From: Lentibacillus sp. CBA3610
GTDB lineage: Bacteria; Bacillota; Bacilli; Bacillales; Amphibacillaceae
Length of the DNA: 64,000 nucleotides
Direction: 5' to 3'
NCBI RefSeq assembly: GCF_013373365.1
Contig: NZ_CP035925.1
Coordinates: 62,001 to 126,000, forward strand
Shown: in pieces, positions 43,061-51,548 of the stretch
How positions within the stretch are numbered: the first letter of the stretch is position 1
Layout of the letters: every line of letters begins with the position of its first letter
Notes under the pieces: generated by a model
Told to the model about the DNA's origin: nothing
What the model saw: the letters and a program-made list of their open reading frames with translations, nothing else
Databases searched by the model: none
Position numbers and translations under genes: made by a program

Positions 43061-44212
43061 ATGTTACCATTAGAAGGTGTTACTGTCATTGCCTTGGAAC
43101 AAGCAATTGCCGTCCCATTTGCAACTCGGCAATTGGCTGATATGGGAGCACGTGTCATAAAGGTAGAAAGGCCGGGCGCGGGAGATTTTGCCCGTAATTA
43201 TGATACGACAGTTAAGGGCATGTCCAGTCATTTTGTCTGGTGTAATCGCTCGAAGGAATCTATTGAACTTGACCTGAAATCAGAGCAAGGAAAAGAGGCA
43301 CTCAGTCGTTTGCTTGAAAAAGCTGATGTTCTTGTACAGAATCTGGCGCCTGGTGCTTTGGAACGCATGGGTTTTGACCCACAGGAACTTACCCAAAAAA
43401 ACCAGGAATTGATTGTTTGCAGTTTATCTGGATATGGAAATAATGGGCCTTATGAGGAAAAAAAAGCATATGATTTATTGGTCCAGTGTGAAGCGGGACT
43501 TGTTTCCGTAACTGGAAGTGAAGAGACACCTTCTAAAGCTGGCATTTCCATTGCCGATATAGCTGCTGGTATGTATGCCTATACCGGGATTTTAACAGCG
43601 TTGCTAAATCGGACGAAAACGGGAGAAGGTACAATTATTGAAGTCTCTATGTTGGAAGCACTCGGAGAATGGATGGGATACCCGGCTTACTATGCTGCGT
43701 ACGGAGGGACGGAGCCTAAACGGACCGGTGCAAGTCATTCAACTATTTATCCATATGGCCCGTTCAAATGTGGTGATAACAAAACTGTATTTATCGGATT
43801 ACAAAATGAGCGTGAGTGGAAGGATTTTTGTGAACGTGTACTGAAAAATCCAGAGCTTGCTGAGGACGCAAAGTTTGAAAACAATTCACAACGATCTGCC
43901 AATCGGACAGAATTGAAAGCACTGATAGAAGATAGTTTTAAAGATTTAAGTTCTGATGATGTTATTGAACGTGTGGAGGACGCAAAAATTGCAAACGCGC
44001 GTCTAAATAATATGAAGAATTTTTTTGATCATCCGCAATTGTCTGCACGGAATCGTTGGCAAGAGGTACAAACACCTGAGGGAGCGATTAACGCCCTTAT
44101 ACCGCCGGTTACGATGAAGGGGGTTGAATCAGTTATGAAACCGGTTCCTGCTCTTGGTGAGCATACCGACGACATTTTAGACGAAATAGGCATGAGAAAG
44201 GTTAATAAATAA
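43061..44212 (+). CDS. Class III CoA-transferase (CaiB/BaiF family; itaconate CoA-transferase candidate)
   Basis: 383 residues. The interlocked-dimer CoA-transferase begins MLPLEGVTVIALEQAIAVPF, with RVIKVERPGAGDFARNYD binding CoA. The catalytic Asp is in GISIADIAAGMYAYTGILTA (near residue 165). ATG 43061 with AGGAGGAA is certain; the same frame stays open upstream into the GntR relic, but that part has no start signal. It moves CoA from succinyl-CoA or similar to a free acid. In the Rip/Ict route the enzyme of this family makes itaconyl-CoA. It is followed after 27 bases by the MaoC gene. Confidence 0.9.
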   Translation: MLPLEGVTVIALEQAIAVPFATRQLADMGARVIKVERPGAGDFARNYDTTVKGMSSHFVWCNRSKESIELDLKSEQGKEALSRLLEKADVLVQNLAPGALERMGFDPQELTQKNQELIVCSLSGYGNNGPYEEKKAYDLLVQCEAGLVSVTGSEETPSKAGISIADIAAGMYAYTGILTALLNRTKTGEGTIIEVSMLEALGEWMGYPAYYAAYGGTEPKRTGASHSTIYPYGPFKCGDNKTVFIGLQNEREWKDFCERVLKNPELAEDAKFENNSQRSANRTELKALIEDSFKDLSSDDVIERVEDAKIANARLNNMKNFFDHPQLSARNRWQEVQTPEGAINALIPPVTMKGVESVMKPVPALGEHTDDILDEIGMRKVNK

Positions 44213-44239
44213 TTTGTCCAAAATGAGGAGGTACATTCA

Positions 44240-44767
44240 ATGAGTGTAAAAGAAGGCTGGAATGGGCGTTTTTATGAGGATTTTGAAATTGGGGACATTT
44301 ATTCACACCCACTCGGAAGAACTGCAACAAAAACAGATAACATTTATATCACGTTGCTGACTCAAAATACGAATCCCATTCATTTCGATAGTCATTATTC
44401 AGAACAGACCGAGTTTGGGGAGCCGCTGGTTGATTCAACGTTCACAATTGCTTTAGTGACAGGCCAGTCTGTCACAGATCTATCCCAGAATGCCATGGCC
44501 AACTTGGGGTGGGATGAGGTTCGCCTGCCGAATCCGGTGTTCGAAGGGGATACCATTTATTCCTTTTCGGAAGTACTGAATAAACGGGAATCCAAATCAA
44601 GACCGAATGTCGGTATTGTGAATGTCAAAACAAGCGGTTATAACCAAAGAGGCGAAATTGTGATCACATTTAAGCGGACTTTCATGATTTACAAAAAGGA
44701 TTATGCACCTAAAAAAGAGAATAAGTTATTAAACAAAGTCCTGGAAAAAAGTAAGCCACAAGACTGA
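44240..44767 (+). CDS. MaoC-family acyl-CoA hydratase (itaconyl-/mesaconyl-CoA hydratase candidate)
   Basis: 175 residues, hot-dog fold. N-terminal RFYEDFEIGDIYSHPLGRT, hydratase-2 motif region TQNTNPIHFDSHYSEQTEFG (Asp/His catalytic pair) and LPNPVFEGDTIYSFSEVL, a pattern shared with mesaconyl- and itaconyl-CoA hydratases. It lies between the CoA-transferase and a broken class I fumarase pair. Expected step: hydration of an unsaturated C5 dicarboxylyl-CoA such as itaconyl-CoA to citramalyl-CoA. ATG 44240 follows GAGGAGGT. Confidence 0.87.
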   Translation: MSVKEGWNGRFYEDFEIGDIYSHPLGRTATKTDNIYITLLTQNTNPIHFDSHYSEQTEFGEPLVDSTFTIALVTGQSVTDLSQNAMANLGWDEVRLPNPVFEGDTIYSFSEVLNKRESKSRPNVGIVNVKTSGYNQRGEIVITFKRTFMIYKKDYAPKKENKLLNKVLEKSKPQD

Positions 44768-44789
44768 AAAAAACAGGAGGGTGGTTCGA

Positions 44790-45631
44790 ATGAAAGAGAT
44801 TCATTATAATGATATTGTTCAGAATGTGGCACGTCTGTGCGAAGAGGCAAATTATGACTTGGGGGAGGATGTTGTAACAGCATTTGAGCAAGCAGTTCAA
44901 ACAGAGTCTTCTGAAGCCGGTAAAGAAGTGCTGAACCAATTGATCGACAACGCCAATATTGCAATTCAGGACCGGGTTCCAATGTGTCAGGATACCGGTG
45001 TATCCGTTTTCATTGTGAAACTGGGACAGGATTGTCATATCACCGGTGGCAGCTTGCAGGAAGCAATCAATGAAGGTGTTCGTACTGGATACGAGGATGG
45101 TTACTTGCGTTATTCAATCGTGGATGATCCTATTAATCGAAAAAATACGGGAGATAATACGCCTTCTGTCATTCATACAGAAATAGTATCGGGAGATCGT
45201 CTTGAAATATATATGACCGCAAAAGGCGGCGGGCGGAAACATGAGTGCTCTCAAAATGCTTAAACCGAGTGACGGACTTGAAGGTGTGAAAAAATTCATT
45301 TTGGATACAGTTCGGGAAGCAGGTCCAATGCTTGTCCTCCACTTGTAGTCGGCAAGGATAAGGCGGCAATTTTTGATTCTTGTGCCTACTTGGCCCAAGA
45401 AATCACTTTTTTCAGACCGGTTGGGGAACGACATGCTAATGAGGAGATTGCTAATCTTGAGAAAGAATTGACCCAAGAGATTAATAAATTGGGGATCGGG
45501 CCGCAGGGATGGGGGGAAGCACCACGGCACTTGATATAAAAATAGAAATTTCCCCATGTCATATTGCTGCCCTACCAGTGGCAGTCAACTTAAATTGCCA
45601 TGCGAGCCGGCATAAACATGTCATACTTTAA
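44790..45631 (+). pseudogene. Class I fumarase / tartrate dehydratase alpha subunit, frameshifted
   Basis: The first 150 residues are intact (IQDRVPMCQDTGVSVFIVKL with the first cluster Cys, then NTGDNTPSVIHTEIV and TAKGGG). The frame then breaks at 45229-45240. NMSALKMLKPSDGLEGVKKF follows in another frame, a one-base loss near 45330 changes frame again (CPPLVVG), then FDSCAYLAQ and FRPVGERHANEEIANLEKEL. A third lesion near 45512 precedes GGSTTALDIKIEISPCHIAA and NCHASRHKHV to the stop at 45631. The iron-sulfur cysteines are all still present in pieces. The family hydrates fumarate, tartrate or mesaconate. Dead by at least three lesions. Confidence 0.85.
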
Positions 45632-45655
45632 CCTAGTTTTTTTTGGAGGGATTAC

Positions 45656-46203
45656 ATGGCTCAAATAAAATTAAATGTGCCGTTTGAGGACGAAGCAACT
45701 GTTAGATCATTAAGGGCAGGGAACCAAATCCTATTGACAGGAACTTTGTATACTGCCAGGGACGCAGCTCATAAAAGAATGGTAGAACAGATAGAAAATG
45801 GCGAAGAACTTCCATTTGAATTAAAAAATCAAATCATCTATTATGTGGGGCCGACACCTGCCAAACCCGGGGAAGTGATTGGCTCGGCAGGCCCGACGAC
45901 AAGCATCAGAATGGATAAATATACGCCCACTTTACTTGAACGGGGATTAAAAGGAATGATAGGTAAAGGTTACAGGGTCAAGAAGAGTCATTCAGTTGCT
46001 GAGATAAGTGCCGTTTATTTTGGCAAGCCATTGGTGATCGGGAGCGCTATTGGGCGAAAAAAATTAAATCGGTGGAGTTAATGGCATAAAATCTGAGCAC
46101 TGAGGCCATACGAAAATTAACAGTTGAAGAGTTCCCTTGTATGGTGATTAATGATTCAGAAGGCAGAGACTGGTATAAGGAATCCCAGAAAAAATTTAAA
46201 TAG
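45656..46203 (+). pseudogene. Class I fumarase / tartrate dehydratase beta subunit, frameshifted
   Basis: The N-terminal 110 residues are in frame: LRAGNQILLTGTLYTARDAA, YYVGPTPAKPGEVIGSAGPT and TLLERGLKGMIGKG. After SAVYF the alignment needs several small shifts (AAIGG- and ALLAK-like segments in different frames), then KKIKSVELMA, a stop codon, and STEAIRKLTVEEFPCMVIND through to TAG at 46201. Damage is confined to the last third. With the alpha-subunit relic just upstream it shows loss of the whole heterodimer. Function would have overlapped fumC if a fumarase, or added L-tartrate or mesaconate use. Confidence 0.83.
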
Positions 46204-46260
46204 CCTTAATATTGAAAAACAAACGGCTATAAATAAGGAAATACAAAAAGGGGAATGGTA

Positions 46261-47460
46261 ATGGTTCAGACAATTGATGAGAAGACACCAATTAAGTTAA
46301 GTGAACAAGAAAGAAATGAACTTCGGCAGGGTGTTCGTGAATTATGTGCTTCATTTGGTAATGAATATTGGAGAAAACTAGATCCCCCAAGAGAATACCC
46401 TCATGACTTTGTGGACGCTTTAACCGAAGCAGGTTATTTATCTGTGCTGATACCAAAAGAATATGGTGGCAAAGGGTACGGTTTGGTGGAAGCAACCATA
46501 ATCCTGGAAGAGATCCACCGCGCCGGTGGCCATGCAGCTGCTTGCCATGCCCAAATGTATACGATGGGTTCGTTGCTTAGACACGGAACCGAAGAGCAAA
46601 AGAAAAAATATCTTCCCGGGATTGCTGAAGGAAAAATCCGTTTGCAGGCTTTTTCCATCACCGAGCCTGAAGCGGGATCAAACACGACATCAATTACAAC
46701 GTTTGCGGAAAAAACAGAAGACGGCTATATCATCAATGGCCATAAGAACTGGACCAGTCGTATTCTACAGTCAGATTTACTCCTTCTTTTGGCACGAACG
46801 AAGCCTTTAGAGGAAGTTACCAAAAAATCAGATGGGATCAGCCTGTTTTTGGTAGATCTGCGGGAAATCAGAGTAAGCCAACCTGATTCACTGGAAGTTG
46901 AACCGGTCCGTACAATGTTTAATTATGCAACGAATAAAGTGTGGTATAAAGATATGAAAATACCACTTGATAGTGTTATAGGAGAAGAAGGGAAAGGTTT
47001 TAAGTATGTTTTAGATGGTATGAATGCTGAAAGAATTTTGCTCGCTTCAGAAACGATTGGGGATGGATACTTTTTTATTGATAAAGCAACAAAATATGCA
47101 AGCGAACGGGAGGTATTTAACCGTAAAATTGGGGAGAATCAAGGAGTGCAATTTCCAATCTCACACGCTTATGCTTCCATAAAAGCTGCAGATTTATTGC
47201 GCTACGAAGCTGCAGAAAAGTTTGATGCAAATGAAAAGTGCGGTGAAGAAGCAAATATGACGAAGCTTTTATCAAGTGAAGCCAGCTGGGAAGCCGGAAA
47301 TATCTGCATTAACACATTCGGTGGGAATGGATTTGTAGATGAATATGATGTAGAACGTAAATTCAGGGAAACACGCATGTATCAAGTGGCGCCAGTGAAT
47401 AACAATATGATTCTATCCTACATTGGCCAGCATGTTTTAGGTATGCCGAGATCTTATTAA
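46261..47460 (+). CDS. Acyl-CoA dehydrogenase (second copy)
   Basis: 399 residues. Clear paralogue of the enzyme at 39513: YWRKLDPPREYPHDFVDALT, LIPKEYGGKGYGLVEATIIL, AFSITEPEAGSNTTSITTFA and GGNGFVDEYDVERKFRETRM. It shares the unusual APVNNN in place of the EGT motif and the helix-G Glu (NAERILLASET). ATG 46261 is preferred over the in-frame ATG 46255, which lies within the ribosome binding site. The two copies bracket the CoA-transferase/MaoC block. They may act on different unsaturated or branched acyl-CoAs, or be a retained duplicate. Confidence 0.9.
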   Translation: MVQTIDEKTPIKLSEQERNELRQGVRELCASFGNEYWRKLDPPREYPHDFVDALTEAGYLSVLIPKEYGGKGYGLVEATIILEEIHRAGGHAAACHAQMYTMGSLLRHGTEEQKKKYLPGIAEGKIRLQAFSITEPEAGSNTTSITTFAEKTEDGYIINGHKNWTSRILQSDLLLLLARTKPLEEVTKKSDGISLFLVDLREIRVSQPDSLEVEPVRTMFNYATNKVWYKDMKIPLDSVIGEEGKGFKYVLDGMNAERILLASETIGDGYFFIDKATKYASEREVFNRKIGENQGVQFPISHAYASIKAADLLRYEAAEKFDANEKCGEEANMTKLLSSEASWEAGNICINTFGGNGFVDEYDVERKFRETRMYQVAPVNNNMILSYIGQHVLGMPRSY

Positions 47461-47528
47461 TGTTATGATTCAATTGTTTTGTTGTTTTTGTGTTATAAAT
47501 ATTGAGCTGATGCAAGATTCAAGATCCT

Positions 47529-47577
47529 AAGGCTGCCAACCACCAACAAAAACGGTGGAAAGCAGCCTTTTGTTTTA
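47529..47577 (+). terminator. Intrinsic terminator
   Basis: AAGGCTGC pairs with GCAGCCTT with an inner CCACC/GGTGG stem, then TTGTTTT. Ends the plus-strand operon and faces the minus-strand aldo/keto reductase. Confidence 0.88.
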
Positions 47578-47587
47578 AATAACGCAT

Positions 47588-48430
47588 TTAAAACTCCTCA
47601 TAAACCGCCGGATCCTGATCCTTCATACGCCCATCCGTCCTACTCAACTCATCTATTGCCTCTATATCTTCATCATCCAGCACAAAATCAAAAATCGAAA
47701 TGTTTTCCAGTTGACGCACAGGTGATGCTGATTTCGGAATGGCAACAGCATCGTGCTGATAATGCCAGCGCAAAATTATCTGTGAAGCCGTTTTGCTGTG
47801 TTTGTCCGCAATGTCTTTAATCGTATCATTAGTGAAAACATCACTGGCACGGGTTAAAGGGCTCCAGGATTCAGTGACAACACCATGCTCTTCATGCCAT
47901 TTGCGCTGTTCTGCCTGGTTAAAGAATGGATGAAGCTCGACTTGATTGATGCTTGGCAAGACACCCGTTTCTTTTTCCAGACGTTCCAGATGCTCGGGCA
48001 GGAAATTGCAAACACCGATTGAGCGGATCAATCCCCATTTTTTTGCATCAATTAAAGCCTGCCAAGCTTCCATATAGATATCCTGTTTCGGGTTTGGCCA
48101 GTGGATTAAGTATAAATCATAATAGTCCAAATCGGCGCGATAGAGTGATTCCTGAATGGTTTTCACTGCCTTGTCGTACGTATGGTAACGGCCGGGAAGC
48201 TTTGATGTGATGCGCAATTCCTCACGTGGTACGGATGTCCGCTTCAATGCGGCTCCGACTGTTCCTTCATTTTCATAGTTGTAGGCTGAGTCAATCAAGC
48301 GGTAGCCATGATCAATGGCACTTGCGATGGCTGCTGCACCGTCATTTCCCCACAGTTTGTATGTCCCAAAGCCGATTGCCGGGATGTTTGTCCCGTCATT
48401 CAGTGTGATTTCGGGTATTTGGTTCGTCAT
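47588..48430 (-). CDS. Aldo/keto reductase
   Basis: 280 residues, (beta/alpha)8 NADPH reductase. The catalytic tetrad is visible: Asp and Tyr in LIDSAYNYENEG, Lys in TSKLPGRYH and His in LYLIHWPNPK. The coenzyme region is VAIPKSASPVRQLENISIFD. Like 2,5-diketo-gluconate reductase and YvgN/YtbE-type general carbonyl reductases of Bacillus. Monocistronic: ATG 48430 behind AAAGGAGT. Physiological substrate unknown; detoxification of aldehydes such as methylglyoxal is usual for the group. Confidence 0.92.
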   Translation of the reverse strand: MTNQIPEITLNDGTNIPAIGFGTYKLWGNDGAAAIASAIDHGYRLIDSAYNYENEGTVGAALKRTSVPREELRITSKLPGRYHTYDKAVKTIQESLYRADLDYYDLYLIHWPNPKQDIYMEAWQALIDAKKWGLIRSIGVCNFLPEHLERLEKETGVLPSINQVELHPFFNQAEQRKWHEEHGVVTESWSPLTRASDVFTNDTIKDIADKHSKTASQIILRWHYQHDAVAIPKSASPVRQLENISIFDFVLDDEDIEAIDELSRTDGRMKDQDPAVYEEF

Positions 48431-48550
48431 CGTGTCACTCCTTTTATATTTTTGTTTTATTTAATCCATTAAGCTATTCGTATTTAATAGTAGTTTATCA
48501 TAATCTATCACTGCACATCATGGGATAGCGTTTTCCACTGTCAAAACTAA

Positions 48551-49963
48551 TCAGCAAATAACACGATACAACCGGTCAATCGCCTCAGCTATTTCATCTT
48601 CCTTAATACTTGCAAAGCCAATAACGATTTCAATATTTTTCGGTTTGCTATCATCATCCCCCAGTAAAAAATGTTTCATTGTATAGATTTCCAGCTTTTC
48701 CTGTTTGGCTTTTTCTTTTACCTCTTCATAGCTTTTGTCTGTATCAAATTCCGCAAGAAAATGGAGTCCGGCCGGGGCATCTTTAATTTTTATCCTGTTC
48801 TGAAACCTTACAGCGAGTTCCTTTATTAATTGTTTCCGTTTCTTATCATAATGCTGATTCATTCGTTTAATGTGTTTGGCGTAATCCCCATTTTGAATAA
48901 AATAATGTAACGCATATAATTGAAGCGAACTGCAGCCCTGTATCCGGTCAGAATAATGAAATTGATATCTTTCAAGTAACTTAGGCGGCAATACCATATA
49001 ACTAATCCGGAAACTTGGCAGTAAAGTTTTAGAAAAGGTGCCGAAATAGATGACGCGCTGATTTCGATCAAAACTCTGCAGGGAAGGGATATTATCCGTA
49101 CCATACTTGAACTCGCTGTCATAATCATCTTCTATAATATATCGATCGTCGCCGGTTGCAGCCCAATTCAACAGCTCAACACGTCTGGAAATCGGCATTA
49201 TCGTTCCAGTTGGAAACTGGTGCGAAGGTGTCATAAACAAAAAGTCAGGATTGGTTGATTTGATTCCGTTAATATCGATCCCATCCCTGTCCAACCCAAT
49301 AGGCAATACGTCCAGTTTCAGGCTTTTTAGTATTTGGAAAATCCGTGAGTATCCCGGGTTTTCGATAGCTATTTTGGTATTTGAGCCTTGTATTGCCATT
49401 AATTGATGAATTAATGGATGTATACCGGTACCTATAATGATTTGTTCAGGCTCACATGTTACACCGCGTGTTAAGCCTATCATATCGGAAATCGTCTTTC
49501 TTACGGTAAATGGGCCTTGTGGATGGGCGATCTCGGAAAGTTCTGTTGTATGTTGGGATATCGCATTTTGTTGACTCTTCATCCATTCATAAAAAGGAAA
49601 CATGGAATGGTCTATTTTGATATGTGAAAAGGAAAGCCAACCTTTTTCATCACTGGGAGTTTCCTTTAAATGTTTAGGCAGTTCACGTTCTTTAGCAGAA
49701 TTGCCATTAACAAAATGCGCAATATCTTCAACGAAATATCCTTTACGTTCCACCGTATAAATGTACCCTTCCGCAAGCAATTGTTCATATGCCGTTGCGA
49801 CTGAATTGATGCTTACTCCCAATTCATTGGACATTTCTCTTTTTGAAGGGAGTTTGTTGTTTGCAAGAATTTTGTGATCCAGTATGAATTCCTTGAGTCT
49901 TTCATAAATTTGTTTATAAATATAATTTGATTTTTGTCTTTTATCGATATGGAATTTAATCAT
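48551..49963 (-). CDS. MocR/GabR-family transcription regulator (second copy)
   Basis: 470 residues, same architecture and length as the protein encoded at 2788-4200, with long identical stretches (ELGVSINSVATAY, HQFPTG, IIEDDYDSEFKYGTDNIPSL). The winged helix covers about residues 10-80. The PLP Lys is in FGTFSKTLLPSFRI. It is divergent from a class III aminotransferase at 50145, the classic GabR-GabT arrangement, so it probably activates that gene in response to an amine or amino acid. The operator repeats at 49975-50004 lie in the shared gap. Confidence 0.92.
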   Translation of the reverse strand: MIKFHIDKRQKSNYIYKQIYERLKEFILDHKILANNKLPSKREMSNELGVSINSVATAYEQLLAEGYIYTVERKGYFVEDIAHFVNGNSAKERELPKHLKETPSDEKGWLSFSHIKIDHSMFPFYEWMKSQQNAISQHTTELSEIAHPQGPFTVRKTISDMIGLTRGVTCEPEQIIIGTGIHPLIHQLMAIQGSNTKIAIENPGYSRIFQILKSLKLDVLPIGLDRDGIDINGIKSTNPDFLFMTPSHQFPTGTIMPISRRVELLNWAATGDDRYIIEDDYDSEFKYGTDNIPSLQSFDRNQRVIYFGTFSKTLLPSFRISYMVLPPKLLERYQFHYSDRIQGCSSLQLYALHYFIQNGDYAKHIKRMNQHYDKKRKQLIKELAVRFQNRIKIKDAPAGLHFLAEFDTDKSYEEVKEKAKQEKLEIYTMKHFLLGDDDSKPKNIEIVIGFASIKEDEIAEAIDRLYRVIC

Positions 49964-49974
49964 CTGCCTTCACC

Positions 49975-50004
49975 CTGGTCCCATAATTTTCTTAATTCTG
50001 GTAC
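49975..50004. promoter_or_regulatory. Direct-repeat operator for the second MocR regulator
   Basis: CTGGTCC (49975-49981) and CTGGTAC (49998-50004), 23 bases apart, followed by CATACTAGTCTATAAATTC as at the first MocR locus. Conservation of repeats and spacing between two otherwise separate loci supports function. Confidence 0.65.
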
Positions 50005-50111
50005 TTTTCATTATACCAACAAAGTATCATACTAGTCTATAAATTCACAGTAAACAGTTAAACAAGGGGGTTATGCAACATAAAGCTGAGATTATGATTT
50101 TTACGAGAATT

Positions 50112-50125
50112 TGAAAGCGATTACC
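50112..50125 (+). promoter_or_regulatory. Candidate cre before the aminotransferase
   Basis: TGAAAGCGATTACC matches the cre consensus with one clear mismatch. It lies just before the ribosome binding site. A copy of this segment (with one change) precedes the aminotransferase relic at 55925. Confidence 0.45.
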
Positions 50126-50144
50126 TATAGAAAGGATGATTCCA

Positions 50145-51503
50145 TTGTCAAAAAACTTATCCGAATTGGATCAGAAACATTTTATTCACCCGACATCATC
50201 CATCCAACAGCAGCAGGAGCATGGGCCGGCTTATATTTTTGAAAAAGGTGAGGGCATTTATTTAACCGATATCAAGGGAGAAACTTACATTGATGCGATG
50301 TCGTCGTTATGGAATGTCAATATCGGTCATGGGCGCAGTGAGTTGGCAGAGGTTGCTAAAGAGCAAATGGAGAAACTGGCATTCAGCTCTGCATTCTCAA
50401 CGTTCAGTCACGAACCGGCCATACTGCTCGCAGAAAAAATAGCCTCTATAGCGCCAAAAGGATTAAATGCTGTGTTTTTCACGTCAGGTGGTTCTGAATC
50501 GAATGATACAGCCTTTAAACTGGCACGGCATTACTGGAAGCTGAAGGGTGAACCGGAGCGCCGGAAAATCATTTCCCGTAAAAAGGCTTATCACGGTGTT
50601 GCTGCAGCTTCAACAAGCGCAACGGGTATTCCGCAATTTTGGGATATGGCCGGAACATTTATGCCTGATTTCGTTCATGCGGATACACCATATGAAAAAG
50701 ACACAGCAGAGGCAATCGAATCGATACGCCAGGTGATTGAGCAGGAAGGACCGGAAACGATTGCGGCATTTATTGCAGAACCTGTACAAGGTGCTGGCGG
50801 GGTCATCATTCCACCTGATGATTACTTCCAGGAGATCCGCAAGCTTTGTGATGAATACGGGATTTTGTTCATCGCCGACGAGATTATTACCGGTTTTGGA
50901 CGGACTGGGAAAATGTTCGGCATGGAAAATTGGAATGTTGAGCCTGACTTGATGACGTTTGCCAAAGGTGTCACAAGCGGCTATCTCCCATTTGGCGGGG
51001 TAGTTGTTTCCGATGAAATCCACGACATGCTGAAAGAACGTTCAAGCGGCACATTGTTCCATGGATTCACGTATAGCGGGCATCCAACGGCCAGTGCGGT
51101 CGCGTTGAAAAACATTGAAATTATGGAAAATGAAAATCTCGCAGCAAATGCACAAAAAATGGGTGAACGGCTGCTGAAAGGTTTCAAACAGATCAAAAAA
51201 GACACGCAAATTGTTGGTGACGTCAGGGCACTCGGTCTTCTTGGGGCTGTGGAACTCGTCAAAGATCCGGACACCAATGAACGTTTTCCTGCTGAATGGA
51301 AGGTGGCTGGAAAAGCAATCAATGCACTATACGACCGTGGTGTTATTTGCCGGCCTGTAACATTCGACAGCACGGACATTATTTGTTTTTCACCGCCATT
51401 AATTATCAATGAAGAACAGATTGATAACCTGGTTGAAAAAGTGCATGATGCTGTGCTGGCGGTAGAAAAAGAGATAGGTATAGGAAGTCAAAATATCTAC
51501 TAA
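50145..51503 (+). CDS. Class III PLP aminotransferase
   Basis: About 452 residues, omega-aminotransferase type. Motifs: FFTSGGSESNDTAFKLARHY, PVQGAGGVIIPPDDYF (phosphate/ring contacts), FIADEIITGFGRTGKMFGME with the PLP-binding Asp, and the Schiff-base Lys in TFAKGVTSGYLPFGG. TTG 50145 is taken as start because AAAGGA is well spaced; ATG 50136 lies inside it. Substrates of the group are beta-alanine, GABA, putrescine-like diamines or taurine-type amines with pyruvate or 2-oxoglutarate. Controlled presumably by the divergent MocR. A truncated second copy survives at 55925. Confidence 0.92.
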   Translation: MSKNLSELDQKHFIHPTSSIQQQQEHGPAYIFEKGEGIYLTDIKGETYIDAMSSLWNVNIGHGRSELAEVAKEQMEKLAFSSAFSTFSHEPAILLAEKIASIAPKGLNAVFFTSGGSESNDTAFKLARHYWKLKGEPERRKIISRKKAYHGVAAASTSATGIPQFWDMAGTFMPDFVHADTPYEKDTAEAIESIRQVIEQEGPETIAAFIAEPVQGAGGVIIPPDDYFQEIRKLCDEYGILFIADEIITGFGRTGKMFGMENWNVEPDLMTFAKGVTSGYLPFGGVVVSDEIHDMLKERSSGTLFHGFTYSGHPTASAVALKNIEIMENENLAANAQKMGERLLKGFKQIKKDTQIVGDVRALGLLGAVELVKDPDTNERFPAEWKVAGKAINALYDRGVICRPVTFDSTDIICFSPPLIINEEQIDNLVEKVHDAVLAVEKEIGIGSQNIY

Positions 51504-51548
51504 AATTACAATAATTGATTACAAGTAATTTAAAGGGAGTGGAATCAT

